The notes: a model not told the origin generated them from the letters alone. A stretch of 5,704 nt of DNA from Deltaproteobacteria bacterium (GCA_026388445.1 JAPLJU010000229.1:1-5704); one strand, 5' to 3'. Positions 1 through 5,592 are shown, numbered from the stretch's first letter. Made by a program: numbers and translations.

Positions 1-1544
1 GGTTCTTGTTTTAGTGCTAACTTGTCGATTTTGCCGGAGGGGTTTTTGGGCAAGGAGTCGCGGAACTCGAAGTATTTCGGGATCACAAATTCCTCCAGGT
101 ATCTTTTGCAGTGAGACAGTACATTTTTTTCAGTCAGGCGATATCCATTCCTGGGTACGATAAAGGCCTTGATAGCGCTACCCAGGATCTCATCAGGCAC
201 GGGGATCACGGCAACTTCGTCAACGCCCTCCAGTTCATGAATCGCGTTTTCTACTTCCTTCGGGCTGACTCGCTCACCCCTCGTCTTGATCATGTCGTCC
301 TTGCGTCCTACAAAGTAAAGGAACCCTTCCTCGTCCGTCCTGAACAGGTCCCCTGTATAAAGAACCTTTTCGCCGGGCAGCATCCCCGGCTTGAGGACTT
401 CGTCCGTTCCATCCGGATCCCCCCAGTACCCTTTCATCACATTTGGCCCCCGGACGACAAGCTCACCGACCACGCCGGGACCTAAACGATTCCCGTCTTC
501 ATCGACGACCCAGCCCTCCATATTGGGCATGCATTTTCCGACTGAATCGGGCCGGCGGCCCAGCTCCTCCGGCGGCAGGTAGGACACCCTCTTGCACTCG
601 GTCAGGCCGTACATGGAATAAAGCTTCGCCTGCGGGAAGGTTTCACGGATCTGCTGAATGTGCTTTACCGGCAGTGCCGCGGCGGTATTCGTAATGTATC
701 GCAGAGAACCCAGATCATACTTCTTCAGGTCCTTCATCTGCAGCAGGATGGCAAAGATCGTCGGCACGCCGGGGAAGCCCGTAACTTTTTCCTCCACCAC
801 CCTCTTCAAGACTTCGTAGGGATAGACAAAGGATTTCTCGAGGACCAGCGTCCCCCCGGTCTTGAAGGCCATTAGGACCTGGTAAAGGCCGTAATCGAAG
901 GAAAGCGGGAGGCCATTGATGACGATATCGTCAGGGGCGTTTTCCAGGTAAGTTGTGATGGATGTCGCCGCCGAAACCATGTTGTGATGAGTCAGCATGA
1001 CCCCCTTGGGGTTTCCAGTAGAGCCGGAGGTGTAAATGATGGAGGCGAGGTCTATGTCAATGTTCGCGGGCTTCACCCACTGCGCATCTTTCAAACTTTC
1101 TATTGCGTTCCAGGGAATTAAATTCCGGTGGAGGTCTGGTTTTATCTTTTTGTGATCGCCCGTAAAGACAACGGACTCAAGGCTGGAGACGTTCGGCAAA
1201 ACGCCTGATGCGGCGTTAAGCCTGCTCACATCGGATACGAGCGCCTTAGCCCCGCAGTTGTTCAGGATGTACTCCAGCTTCGGGGCCTTCAGCTGTGGGC
1301 TTAACATCACAAAAACGGCATCGGCCTTCAATATGCCGAAGAGGGAAACAACCGACTCGACGGAGTTGTCCAGGAAAATAGCTACACGGTCTCCCCGGCG
1401 GATCCCCTGTGCCCTTAGGAGTGCGGCGACCTGGTTGGCGCGGCGGTTGATCTCAACGTAAGTGAGGCGCGCGTCACGATGAACGAGGGCGATCTTGCGG
1501 GGATGAAGGCGGGCGCTTTCCTCTAAAAAGCTCTGAAGCAGCAC
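1..1544 (-). CDS. AMP-forming acyl/aminoacyl ligase, exosortase-associated type (3' end cut by window)
   Basis: ANL-superfamily adenylating enzyme that activates a carboxylic acid with ATP and passes it to a thiol, here probably the carrier protein encoded just upstream. My reading gives 514 uninterrupted codons with no stop before the window edge. Core motifs are in order: A3 YTSGSTGNPKG (171-181), A5 YGLTE (312-316), A7 YTGDL (396-400), A8 GRKDDMIKTRGERVSP (413-428) and A10 NPSGKIDK (501-508, catalytic Lys505). Since A10 normally lies close to the C-terminus, only a few codons should be missing. The start is GTG at 1544 (VLLQSFLEES), preceded by AGAGGAG four bases upstream; an in-frame TGA lies further upstream and no ATG intervenes. 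The segment YGLTECKRVSYLPPEEL and the overall length resemble the exosortase A-associated ligase family (TIGR03098, from memory). Asp217 in LPLSFDYG falls where amino-acid-activating domains carry the Asp that holds the amino group, so an amino acid substrate is possible. The true substrate is unknown. Confidence 0.9.
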   Translation of the reverse strand, partial: MLLQSFLEESARLHPRKIALVHRDARLTYVEINRRANQVAALLRAQGIRRGDRVAIFLDNSVESVVSLFGILKADAVFVMLSPQLKAPKLEYILNNCGAKALVSDVSRLNAASGVLPNVSSLESVVFTGDHKKIKPDLHRNLIPWNAIESLKDAQWVKPANIDIDLASIIYTSGSTGNPKGVMLTHHNMVSAATSITTYLENAPDDIVINGLPLSFDYGLYQVLMAFKTGGTLVLEKSFVYPYEVLKRVVEEKVTGFPGVPTIFAILLQMKDLKKYDLGSLRYITNTAAALPVKHIQQIRETFPQAKLYSMYGLTECKRVSYLPPEELGRRPDSVGKCMPNMEGWVVDEDGNRLGPGVVGELVVRGPNVMKGYWGDPDGTDEVLKPGMLPGEKVLYTGDLFRTDEEGFLYFVGRKDDMIKTRGERVSPKEVENAIHELEGVDEVAVIPVPDEILGSAIKAFIVPRNGYRLTEKNVLSHCKRYLEEFVIPKYFEFRDSLPKNPSGKIDKLALKQE

Positions 1545-1624
1545 AGCTCTCCTCTTACCGCGTAAGATCGCAGTTGTGAGTTGTGTGTTGTGAGATCATT
1601 AAAGAATGAGTGATAGCCTCAAGG
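1545..1624. other. Spacer between carrier protein and ligase genes
   Basis: An 80-base gap without a gene. It holds a three-unit heptamer array (1573-1593), a small AT-rich inverted repeat (TCATT at 1596-1600 with AATGA at 1605-1609) and the ligase ribosome binding site (AGAGGAG, minus strand, about 1549-1555). I see no convincing promoter or terminator, so the ligase is probably read through from the carrier protein gene. Confidence 0.6.
1573..1593. repeat. Heptamer tandem array, GTTGTGW x3
   Basis: Three head-to-tail 7-base units on the plus strand: GTTGTGA, GTTGTGT, GTTGTGA. The unit differs by one base from the GTTTTGA unit found in two other spacers and lies in the same orientation. It resembles in form the short tandemly repeated (STRR) heptamers known from filamentous cyanobacteria; that comparison is by analogy only. 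Confidence 0.75.
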
Positions 1625-1915
1625 TCAGGCGCGGGAGGCGAGGCGGACCTTGACTTCGTCGGGTTTCGGTGAAAGGCCAAGCTTCCTCTCGAGGTAGCCG
1701 ACGATGTTCTTGATGGAGTCCAGGTTCTCGGGGATCAGTTCTTCGTCTTCGACTTTGATCTGGTAGGTACTTTCGATGAAGCCAACAAGCTCGAGGACGC
1801 CCGTTGAATCAATGATACCCTTTTCCAGCATGGATTCGTCGTCCACGAGATCTTCCGGATTTTCCAGGATGAAGTTTTCCAGGATGAAATTGCGAATTTG
1901 ATCTCTAAGACTCAT
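1625..1915 (-). CDS. Acyl/peptidyl carrier protein (phosphopantetheine-binding)
   Basis: Small free-standing carrier protein of 96 residues, usual for the family. It would carry a thioester-bound acyl or aminoacyl group on a phosphopantetheine arm, probably charged by the ligase encoded next. The attachment site is the Ser of GIIDSTGVLEL (Ser37 with the start chosen here); the common motif is DSL, here DST. The flanking acidic helix EDEELIPENLDSI is typical of carrier proteins that dock partner enzymes. I chose the ATG at 1915 (MSLRDQIRNF) because GGAG sits five bases upstream; the in-frame ATG at 1930 would add five residues, has no ribosome binding site and lies inside a repeat. Near the N-terminus the sequence NFILENFILEN comes from two 15-base direct copies (1859-1888). 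Found in polysaccharide loci, such proteins are more likely to serve a specialised modification than fatty acid synthesis, but the cargo cannot be told from sequence. Confidence 0.9.
   Translation of the reverse strand: MSLRDQIRNFILENFILENPEDLVDDESMLEKGIIDSTGVLELVGFIESTYQIKVEDEELIPENLDSIKNIVGYLERKLGLSPKPDEVKVRLASRA
1859..1888. repeat. 15-base tandem duplication inside the carrier protein gene
   Basis: Two adjacent 15-base copies (1859-1873 and 1874-1888) match at 14 of 15 positions, differing only in the first base (A or G). They encode NFILE twice in a row at the N-terminal helix of the carrier protein. Being a multiple of three, the duplication keeps the frame. Confidence 0.8.
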
Positions 1916-1930
1916 TGCTGCTCCGTCCAT

Positions 1931-1960
1931 TTAGGTCTATCTAGGTCTGTCTAGGTCTAT
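1931..1960. repeat. Period-10 tandem repeat, CTAGGTCTRT x3
   Basis: Three consecutive 10-base units on the plus strand: TTAGGTCTAT, CTAGGTCTGT, CTAGGTCTAT, followed by the degraded start of a fourth (CTGTGTC). The repeat lies directly upstream of the carrier protein start, outside its ribosome binding site. Confidence 0.75.
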
Positions 1961-1967
1961 CTGTGTC

Positions 1968-1984
1968 GCAGGCTGCAAGCCTGC
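1968..1984. repeat. Perfect hairpin GCAGGCT-GCA-AGCCTGC
   Basis: A 7-base perfect inverted repeat with a 3-base loop. It has no following T-run on either strand of the kind an intrinsic terminator needs. It stands exactly 4 bases before a TTTTGAR heptamer array, the same arrangement as at 5547-5592, so it is probably the hairpin half of a dispersed composite repeat. Confidence 0.7.
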
Positions 1985-1988
1985 TCCA

Positions 1989-2009
1989 ATTTTGAGTTTT
2001 GAATTTTGA
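1989..2009. repeat. Heptamer tandem array, RTTTTGA x3
   Basis: Three 7-base units on the plus strand: ATTTTGA, GTTTTGA, ATTTTGA. The same units recur at 5565-5592 and 5612-5639 in the same orientation. The array ends about 25 bases beyond the sugar transferase stop codon. Confidence 0.8.
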
Positions 2010-2033
2010 ATTCATGACTAAATGGACTAACTT

Positions 2034-2942
2034 CTATCGCGAGCCCTTGCCGAGGAGGACGATTTTTACCGTCTCCGATACGATCCTCAGGTCCATAACG
2101 GGAGACATGTTTTTGACATAATACAGGTCGTACTTCAACTTCTCGATCGCGTCTTCGATCGTGGCACCGTAAGGGTAATATATCTGCGCCCAGCCCGTCA
2201 CGCCCGGCTTGACCAGGTGACGGTGATAATAGAAGGGAATTTCGTTCTCGAGCTTCTTCACAAAAAAGGGCCTTTCCGGCCGGGGACCAACGATGCTCAT
2301 CTCACCCTTCAGGACGTTGATGAGCTGTGGGATCTCGTCAAGGCGCAGCTTCCGGATTATCTTTCCTACGCGGGTACAACGCTGGTCATCGAGCACCGCC
2401 CAGATGGGCCCATCCTTTTCCGCGTCCACCACCATCGAGCGGAACTTGATCAGGCTGAATACCCTCCCATCACGACCGACCCGGTCCTGTCTGTAGAAGA
2501 CGGGGCCCTTCGAGTCCAGCTTTATCGCCATCGCGATCAGCGTAAAGATGGGCCCCAAGAACAAAAGGCCAAATAGCGCGGAAATGATATCGGAAACACG
2601 CTTAAGCTTACTCGTATAGAATCTCCCCCTGATGCCGTTTGAGAAAATGATCGAGCTGGGGTGGAGGCTCTCCACGCAAAGCTTGCCCAACAGATTCTCG
2701 GTAAAGGTCATACCATCGTCAACATTGATACCCTTGAGGCGGCAGAAAAGCAGCTGGTCTACGGGGAGTCTTCCGCGCCTTTCGTCGAGGGCAACGACGA
2801 TACGGTCAATTCGATTTTTTCTGCAAATGGAAGAGATCTGCTTGAAGTCCCCGATCACGATCGGTTCCGGCCCGTTGCCCGACCCGTTCTCCCTTCTCAT
2901 CCACAAAGCCAACGATTTCATACGCGTCCTGTCCATGATCAA
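2034..2942 (-). CDS. Sugar transferase (EpsB-type polyprenyl-phosphate sugar-1-phosphate transferase), C-terminal catalytic fragment
   Basis: Catalytic part of the enzyme that starts EPS repeat-unit synthesis by moving a sugar-1-phosphate from a nucleotide sugar to polyprenyl phosphate at the inner membrane. Of 302 residues, those from about 19 on are homologous; the first 18 are out-of-frame sequence caused by a frameshift. Visible in order: the end of the Rossmann-like domain (IDRIVVALDERRGRLP, 45-60), the linker GKLCVESLHPSSIIFSNG (86-103) typical of the PEP-CTERM-associated group (TIGR03013, from memory), a hydrophobic membrane segment (118-140), then the bacterial sugar transferase domain with KFRSM (166-170), LDEIPQL (201-207) and GPRPERP (219-225). 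The ATG at 2942 is not a believable native start. Joined with the upstream fragment and corrected by one base, the protein would be 464 residues, normal for the family. The sugar cannot be predicted. Confidence 0.9.
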   Translation of the reverse strand: MIMDRTRMKSLALWMRRENGSGNGPEPIVIGDFKQISSICRKNRIDRIVVALDERRGRLPVDQLLFCRLKGINVDDGMTFTENLLGKLCVESLHPSSIIFSNGIRGRFYTSKLKRVSDIISALFGLLFLGPIFTLIAMAIKLDSKGPVFYRQDRVGRDGRVFSLIKFRSMVVDAEKDGPIWAVLDDQRCTRVGKIIRKLRLDEIPQLINVLKGEMSIVGPRPERPFFVKKLENEIPFYYHRHLVKPGVTGWAQIYYPYGATIEDAIEKLKYDLYYVKNMSPVMDLRIVSETVKIVLLGKGSR

Positions 2943-3429
2943 TTATTTGTTTTTGTATGTTCAACGCGAGGTCACCCGATCCGATGATCAGGATTCTCTC
3001 CTTGAAGAACGCCTTGTCCGTTATCCAGGGAAACAAGAACCGCCACAAGAATGCCAAGTAAAAGATCAGAAGCATACTGATCCCGAACACCCGCCGGTCC
3101 AGCGCGGCATCGGGAAATATAAAATAGGCGACGGCCAATACGACGGAAGACACCAGAAGGGCCTTCACGAGCTGGACCGCCATCCAGATCCGCTCCCGGA
3201 AATGCCGCAATTCGTGAAGATCAAGATAGTAGAAAGAAAGCTGGACGACAACGACCAGGAACATGACTTTCAGAGTGGGCTGATCGCTGTCCAGCAAGAC
3301 CATCCCAGTGTGCCGGGTCAAAATCCAGGTGCTGAGGAACACCGACAAGAGCACGAGGATGCAGTCTACAAAGGCAAACGCCAGGCTCAGCGTCGAGCGG
3401 TGCGAAAACTGGCTCATTCCATTGCTCAC
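2806..3429 (-). CDS. Sugar transferase, N-terminal membrane and Rossmann-like fragment
   Basis: N-terminal half of the same EpsB-type sugar transferase. Four hydrophobic segments are visible (about 13-37, 53-71, 87-105, 114-135), followed by RILIIGSGDLALNIQKQI (145-162), a nucleotide-binding-like fold with GSG at 150-152, and YEIVGFVDEKGE (170-181). After this the reading frame leaves the family pattern and ends at a TGA at 2806. The start is GTG at 3429; GAAGGG lies about nine bases upstream. An ATG four codons later (3417) is an alternative with a weaker site. The 207-residue product as written would lack all catalytic motifs. The gene follows the tyrosine kinase after a 179-base gap, a wider separation than the tight ATPase-kinase junction, so it may have its own promoter. 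Confidence 0.85.
   Translation of the reverse strand: MSNGMSQFSHRSTLSLAFAFVDCILVLLSVFLSTWILTRHTGMVLLDSDQPTLKVMFLVVVVQLSFYYLDLHELRHFRERIWMAVQLVKALLVSSVVLAVAYFIFPDAALDRRVFGISMLLIFYLAFLWRFLFPWITDKAFFKERILIIGSGDLALNIQKQIIDHGQDAYEIVGFVDEKGERVGQRAGTDRDRGLQADLFHLQKKSN
2862..2898 (-). other. Frameshift junction in the sugar transferase gene
   Basis: Family-like sequence ends in one frame at VGFVDEKGE and resumes in another at PEPIVIGDFKQI, so the shift lies between these points. The combined span 3429-2034 is 1396 bases, one more than a multiple of three, so a single extra base explains it. Several GGG triplets lie in the interval but no long homopolymer. It may be a sequencing or assembly error or a true mutation. 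Confidence 0.85.
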
Positions 3430-3494
3430 GTTAAATCACCCTTCAGAAAGCTATTTTCGATGCCGCGTCCAGGGGGCAAGCTCCCGCCCTCTCG

Positions 3495-3524
3495 ATTACA
3501 TCGACAGGTAAATCCGCTTGTAAA
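3495..3524 (-). promoter_or_regulatory. Candidate sigma-70-type promoter for the sugar transferase
   Basis: On the minus strand TTTACA (3524-3519, one mismatch to TTGACA) is followed after 18 bases by TGTAAT (3500-3495, one mismatch to TATAAT). Transcription would start near 3488 and give an untranslated leader of about 60 bases before the GTG at 3429. This is a match by eye only; the upstream genes could equally supply read-through transcription. Confidence 0.35.
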
Positions 3525-3586
3525 AACGCGTTCTTATGGTCCACGACGAAAAGTGCCCGCCATGGGGCTGTGGCCAGTGTAAAGGC

Positions 3587-3607
3587 CAGTGGTTAGTGGC
3601 TTGTGGC
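3587..3607. repeat. Degenerate heptamer array (YWGTGGY x3)
   Basis: Three diverged 7-base units on the plus strand: CAGTGGT, TAGTGGC, TTGTGGC, ending one base from the tyrosine kinase stop codon. In a shifted register, CTTGTGG matches GTTGTGA of the 1573-1593 array at five of seven positions. It is the weakest of the heptamer arrays. Confidence 0.55.
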
Positions 3608-3608
3608 G

Positions 3609-4541
3609 TTAACTTTTGCCCTTCTGCTTAAGGAAGGACAAATACTTCTGCCAGGGTTTTTCCGGCTTCTTTTCCCTGTGCTCTCTTCGATACCTGTAAT
3701 AGTAGCTGGACGAACCGAAATAGCGGGAATTCAAGGCATCTGATTTAAACTCGAGGTCATTGAGTACCACGCCCAGGATCTTCTCGCCATCGAGATGGGA
3801 TATGGCCTGCTGGACCGTTTCCCGGGGCGTCACACCCGCCCTGACGACCAGAACGATCCCGTCCACCATCTTGGTGAGAACGCCCGGCTCCGAAGTCGCC
3901 AGAAGAGGCGAGGAGTCGAAAATGATATACCGGTCCTTGTAGCGCGACTTCAGCTCATTCACGAGATTTTCCATTTTCATGGAGCCGAGAAGTTCCGACG
4001 GATTTTCCTGGCCCGATCCCCCGGGGATGATGGAGAGCCTGTCGATCCCCGTCTTGATGAAGAAATTGGCTATGTTTTCCTGGCCGGTCAGGTAATCCGA
4101 AAGCCCCCTCGTGCGCTTGAAGCCGAACATTTCACCCACCGAGGGGTTGCGCAGGTCCGTGTCCACAAGCAGTGCGTTAATGTTCAGTTCGAAGGCGATT
4201 GCCGCAGCGAGGTTTGCTGCGACGCTCGTTTTACCCTCGGCCTCCGTGGCGCTGGTGATCATGATGGTTTTCGGGGGATCGTTGAGGTCCAGACCGAGGA
4301 TTCGCGTCCTCAGCTTCCTGAACTGTTCGGCCGTTATGGAACCGGGCTGGGTGCAGATCACAAGCCCGTCACTGAATGTGGTACGGCCCGCGATTTTCAG
4401 AGTCTGCAGGATCTCCCGCTCCCTGTAATCCGCCTTGGGCGGCTGGGGAACTTCCTGCCGGTCGATCTGTGAAATCCTCTTTTCTTTTTCCAAGCCCCTC
4501 TCACGTTCAGCCTTCTCGAGGGCTTTAAACATTTTTCCCAT
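3609..4541 (-). CDS. Tyrosine autokinase, cytoplasmic CpsD/CapB type, XrtA-associated
   Basis: Bacterial tyrosine kinase that, with a separate Wzz-like membrane activator, cycles between phosphorylated and unphosphorylated states to control polymer length and export. The 310-residue protein has no transmembrane segment, so it is the split form and its activator should lie outside this window. Numbered from the start chosen here: the N-terminal helix MGKMFKALEKAERE typical of these kinases; the oligomer motif E-x2-R-x2-R (72, 75, 78); the Walker A-like loop ATEAEGKT (98-105, Lys104); Walker A' LLVDTDLRNP (124-133); Walker B YIIFDSSP (205-212); and a C-terminal tyrosine cluster RYFGSSSYYYRYR (Tyr274, 280-282, 284) for autophosphorylation. 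It fits the exosortase-associated kinase family (TIGR03018, from memory). I chose the ATG at 4541 because AAGG lies eight bases upstream and it falls 10 bases after the ATPase stop, suggesting coupled translation; the further upstream ATG at 4586 would overlap the ATPase gene. Confidence 0.93.
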   Translation of the reverse strand: MGKMFKALEKAERERGLEKEKRISQIDRQEVPQPPKADYREREILQTLKIAGRTTFSDGLVICTQPGSITAEQFRKLRTRILGLDLNDPPKTIMITSATEAEGKTSVAANLAAAIAFELNINALLVDTDLRNPSVGEMFGFKRTRGLSDYLTGQENIANFFIKTGIDRLSIIPGGSGQENPSELLGSMKMENLVNELKSRYKDRYIIFDSSPLLATSEPGVLTKMVDGIVLVVRAGVTPRETVQQAISHLDGEKILGVVLNDLEFKSDALNSRYFGSSSYYYRYRREHREKKPEKPWQKYLSFLKQKGKS

Positions 4542-4551
4542 AATTTTTGCC

Positions 4552-5541
4552 TTAATGAACCGTTGCAACCTTATGCTTGTATGCATTTTTCGTGTAATTC
4601 ACTTCCTGTTTCACGCCTTTCTTCACGACGGCAGGCGATGTGAAGTGCTCCGCGTACAGGTAACCGATCACCCCGAAAAATATCGCTATGAGGATGGAGA
4701 AGATGACGAAAACCTTCCTGCTCTTTTTCTTGCCCTTCCCCTCCAAATCCCGGACGACTTCTTTGATGATCGCCTTCCCGACCATTTTTCGCTCGTAGGA
4801 ATAAGCCGTCAGAAGGGCGTTGTCGCAGATGATGTTGATGAGCCTCGGAATGCCTCCCGACCGTTCGTAAATCTCCTTGACGGCCGCGGGGTCGAAGATG
4901 ACCTCGTGCCGGGCGCCGGCGATCTTCAACCTCCTGAATATGTATTCTTCCGTCTCGATCAGGCCCATAGGCTTTATGTGATATCGAACGCTGATCCTCT
5001 GCTTGAGCTGGCGGAACTTCGGGTCGCTCAAAGTCGTGTCGAGCTCGGGCTGACCGACAAGAACCACCTGCAGAAGCTTGCTCTTCGTCGTCTCGAGGTT
5101 CGTCAGGAGCCTGACCTCCTCGAGCAGTTCAGGGTTCAGCGCCTGCGCCTCGTCGATGACCAGGACCACCCGCTCATTCTTCTTGTAACAGTCGAGAAGA
5201 AAGTGATGGAGCAGGTAGATGAGCTGGCCCTTGGTCAGATTCGGCCTCGTCTTGATCCCGAGGTCGTCACAGATGTACTGGAGGAGGTCCTCCGTGTCCA
5301 ATCTCGGGTTGAAGACGTATGCCGTGCGGACCTGCCCGTCGAGCCTGGAGATGACCATCCTGATCAGGGTGGTTTTGCCCGTCCCCACCTCGCCCGTCAT
5401 CACGGTGAATCCCTTGCCTTCGTTTATCGCGTAGGTCAGATAGGCAAGGGCCTCCTTGTGACTGTCGCTCAGGTAGATGAACCTGGGGTCAGGCGTGATC
5501 TCGAAGGGCTTTTCTCTTAGTTTGAAGAACTTTTCGTACAT
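4552..5541 (-). CDS. XrtA/PEP-CTERM-associated membrane-anchored ATPase, ExeA-like AAA family
   Basis: AAA-type ATPase of the ExeA/GspA kind repeatedly found in exosortase-linked EPS loci. Its exact job there is unknown; coupling ATP hydrolysis to envelope assembly is the usual guess. In the 329 residues: the conserved opening MYEKFFKLREKPFEITPDPR, Walker A GEVGTGKT (50-57, Lys56), Walker B VVLVIDEAQ (125-133), the sensor-like strand LQVVLVGQPEL (157-167), GGIPRLIN (229-236) with a sensor-2 Arg, a basic stretch KGKKKSRK (269-276), then one transmembrane helix (about 276-296) and a short basic tail of about 33 residues that would face the periplasm. It has no peptidoglycan-binding extension. 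The ATG at 5541 matches the family start but has no Shine-Dalgarno sequence; the bases before it are occupied by overlapping inverted repeats. It is the first complete gene of the minus-strand group and precedes the tyrosine kinase by 10 bases. Confidence 0.93.
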   Translation of the reverse strand: MYEKFFKLREKPFEITPDPRFIYLSDSHKEALAYLTYAINEGKGFTVMTGEVGTGKTTLIRMVISRLDGQVRTAYVFNPRLDTEDLLQYICDDLGIKTRPNLTKGQLIYLLHHFLLDCYKKNERVVLVIDEAQALNPELLEEVRLLTNLETTKSKLLQVVLVGQPELDTTLSDPKFRQLKQRISVRYHIKPMGLIETEEYIFRRLKIAGARHEVIFDPAAVKEIYERSGGIPRLINIICDNALLTAYSYERKMVGKAIIKEVVRDLEGKGKKKSRKVFVIFSILIAIFFGVIGYLYAEHFTSPAVVKKGVKQEVNYTKNAYKHKVATVH

Positions 5542-5560
5542 ATGCCGCAGGCATACCTGC
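5541..5560. repeat. Two overlapping hairpins at the ATPase start codon
   Basis: TATGCC-GCA-GGCATA (5541-5555, 6-base stem) and GCAGG-CATA-CCTGC (5547-5560, 5-base stem) share bases and so exclude each other. The first includes the A of the ATPase ATG. The second stands 4 bases before a heptamer array, as at 1968-1989. They occupy the place where a ribosome binding site would be expected. Confidence 0.6.
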
Positions 5561-5564
5561 TATA

Positions 5565-5592
5565 GTTTTGAGTTTTGAATTTTGAGTTTTGA
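5565..5592. repeat. Heptamer tandem array, RTTTTGA x4
   Basis: Four 7-base units on the plus strand: GTTTTGA, GTTTTGA, ATTTTGA, GTTTTGA, with GTTAA following. Same unit and orientation as the arrays at 1989-2009 and 5612-5639. Confidence 0.8.

Larger units (their letters stand above)
1925..2027. repeat. Mosaic repeat spacer bounded by 10-base inverted repeats
   Basis: GTCCATTTAG at 1925-1934 and its exact reverse complement CTAAATGGAC at 2018-2027 enclose most of the gap between the sugar transferase and carrier protein genes. Between them lie a period-10 tandem repeat, a 7-base-stem hairpin and a heptamer array. The layout recalls a small non-autonomous element, but I see no flanking target-site duplication (CTCC on the left, TAAC on the right). 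The left arm overlaps the rejected upstream ATG of the carrier protein. Calling this a mobile element would be inference. Confidence 0.5.
3430..3608. other. Spacer between tyrosine kinase and sugar transferase
   Basis: A 179-base gap with no coding sequence that I can support on either strand. It contains a heptamer array next to the kinase stop (3587-3607), a candidate minus-strand promoter (3495-3524) and a G/C-rich stretch (3471-3490) able to form a weak stem. CGATG at 3458-3462 can pair with CATCG at 3499-3503, enclosing that stretch. The function of the leader is unknown. Confidence 0.6.

Noticed and set aside
1968..1984. Intrinsic terminator after the sugar transferase gene
   Set aside because: On the minus strand the hairpin is followed by GACACAGATAG with no T-run, and a similar hairpin stands beside another gene's start codon.
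2815..2820. Run of six T (A on the coding strand) as the frameshift or programmed slippage site
   Set aside because: Family-like sequence (IGDFKQISSICRKN) is already in the second frame before this run, so the shift must lie further upstream; the change needed is also +1, not the common -1.
3456..3504. Cyclic-di-GMP riboswitch before the sugar transferase, suggested by GGACGCGGC
   Set aside because: The conserved GGCAAACC and GACGCAAAGC elements of that class are absent.
2632..3582. Long plus-strand open frame antisense to the sugar transferase
   Set aside because: The opposite strand carries transmembrane, Rossmann-like and catalytic motifs of a known family; the plus-strand product resembles nothing.
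4542..4586. Upstream ATG at 4586 as start of the tyrosine kinase
   Set aside because: It would overlap the ATPase end by 35 bases, and its extra residues do not look like the family N-terminus, whereas MGKMFKALEKAE does and has a ribosome binding site.
4435..5520. Long plus-strand open frame antisense to the ATPase
   Set aside because: It mirrors the codons of a clearly recognised gene with complete AAA motifs; its own translation shows no domain, only charged low-complexity sequence.
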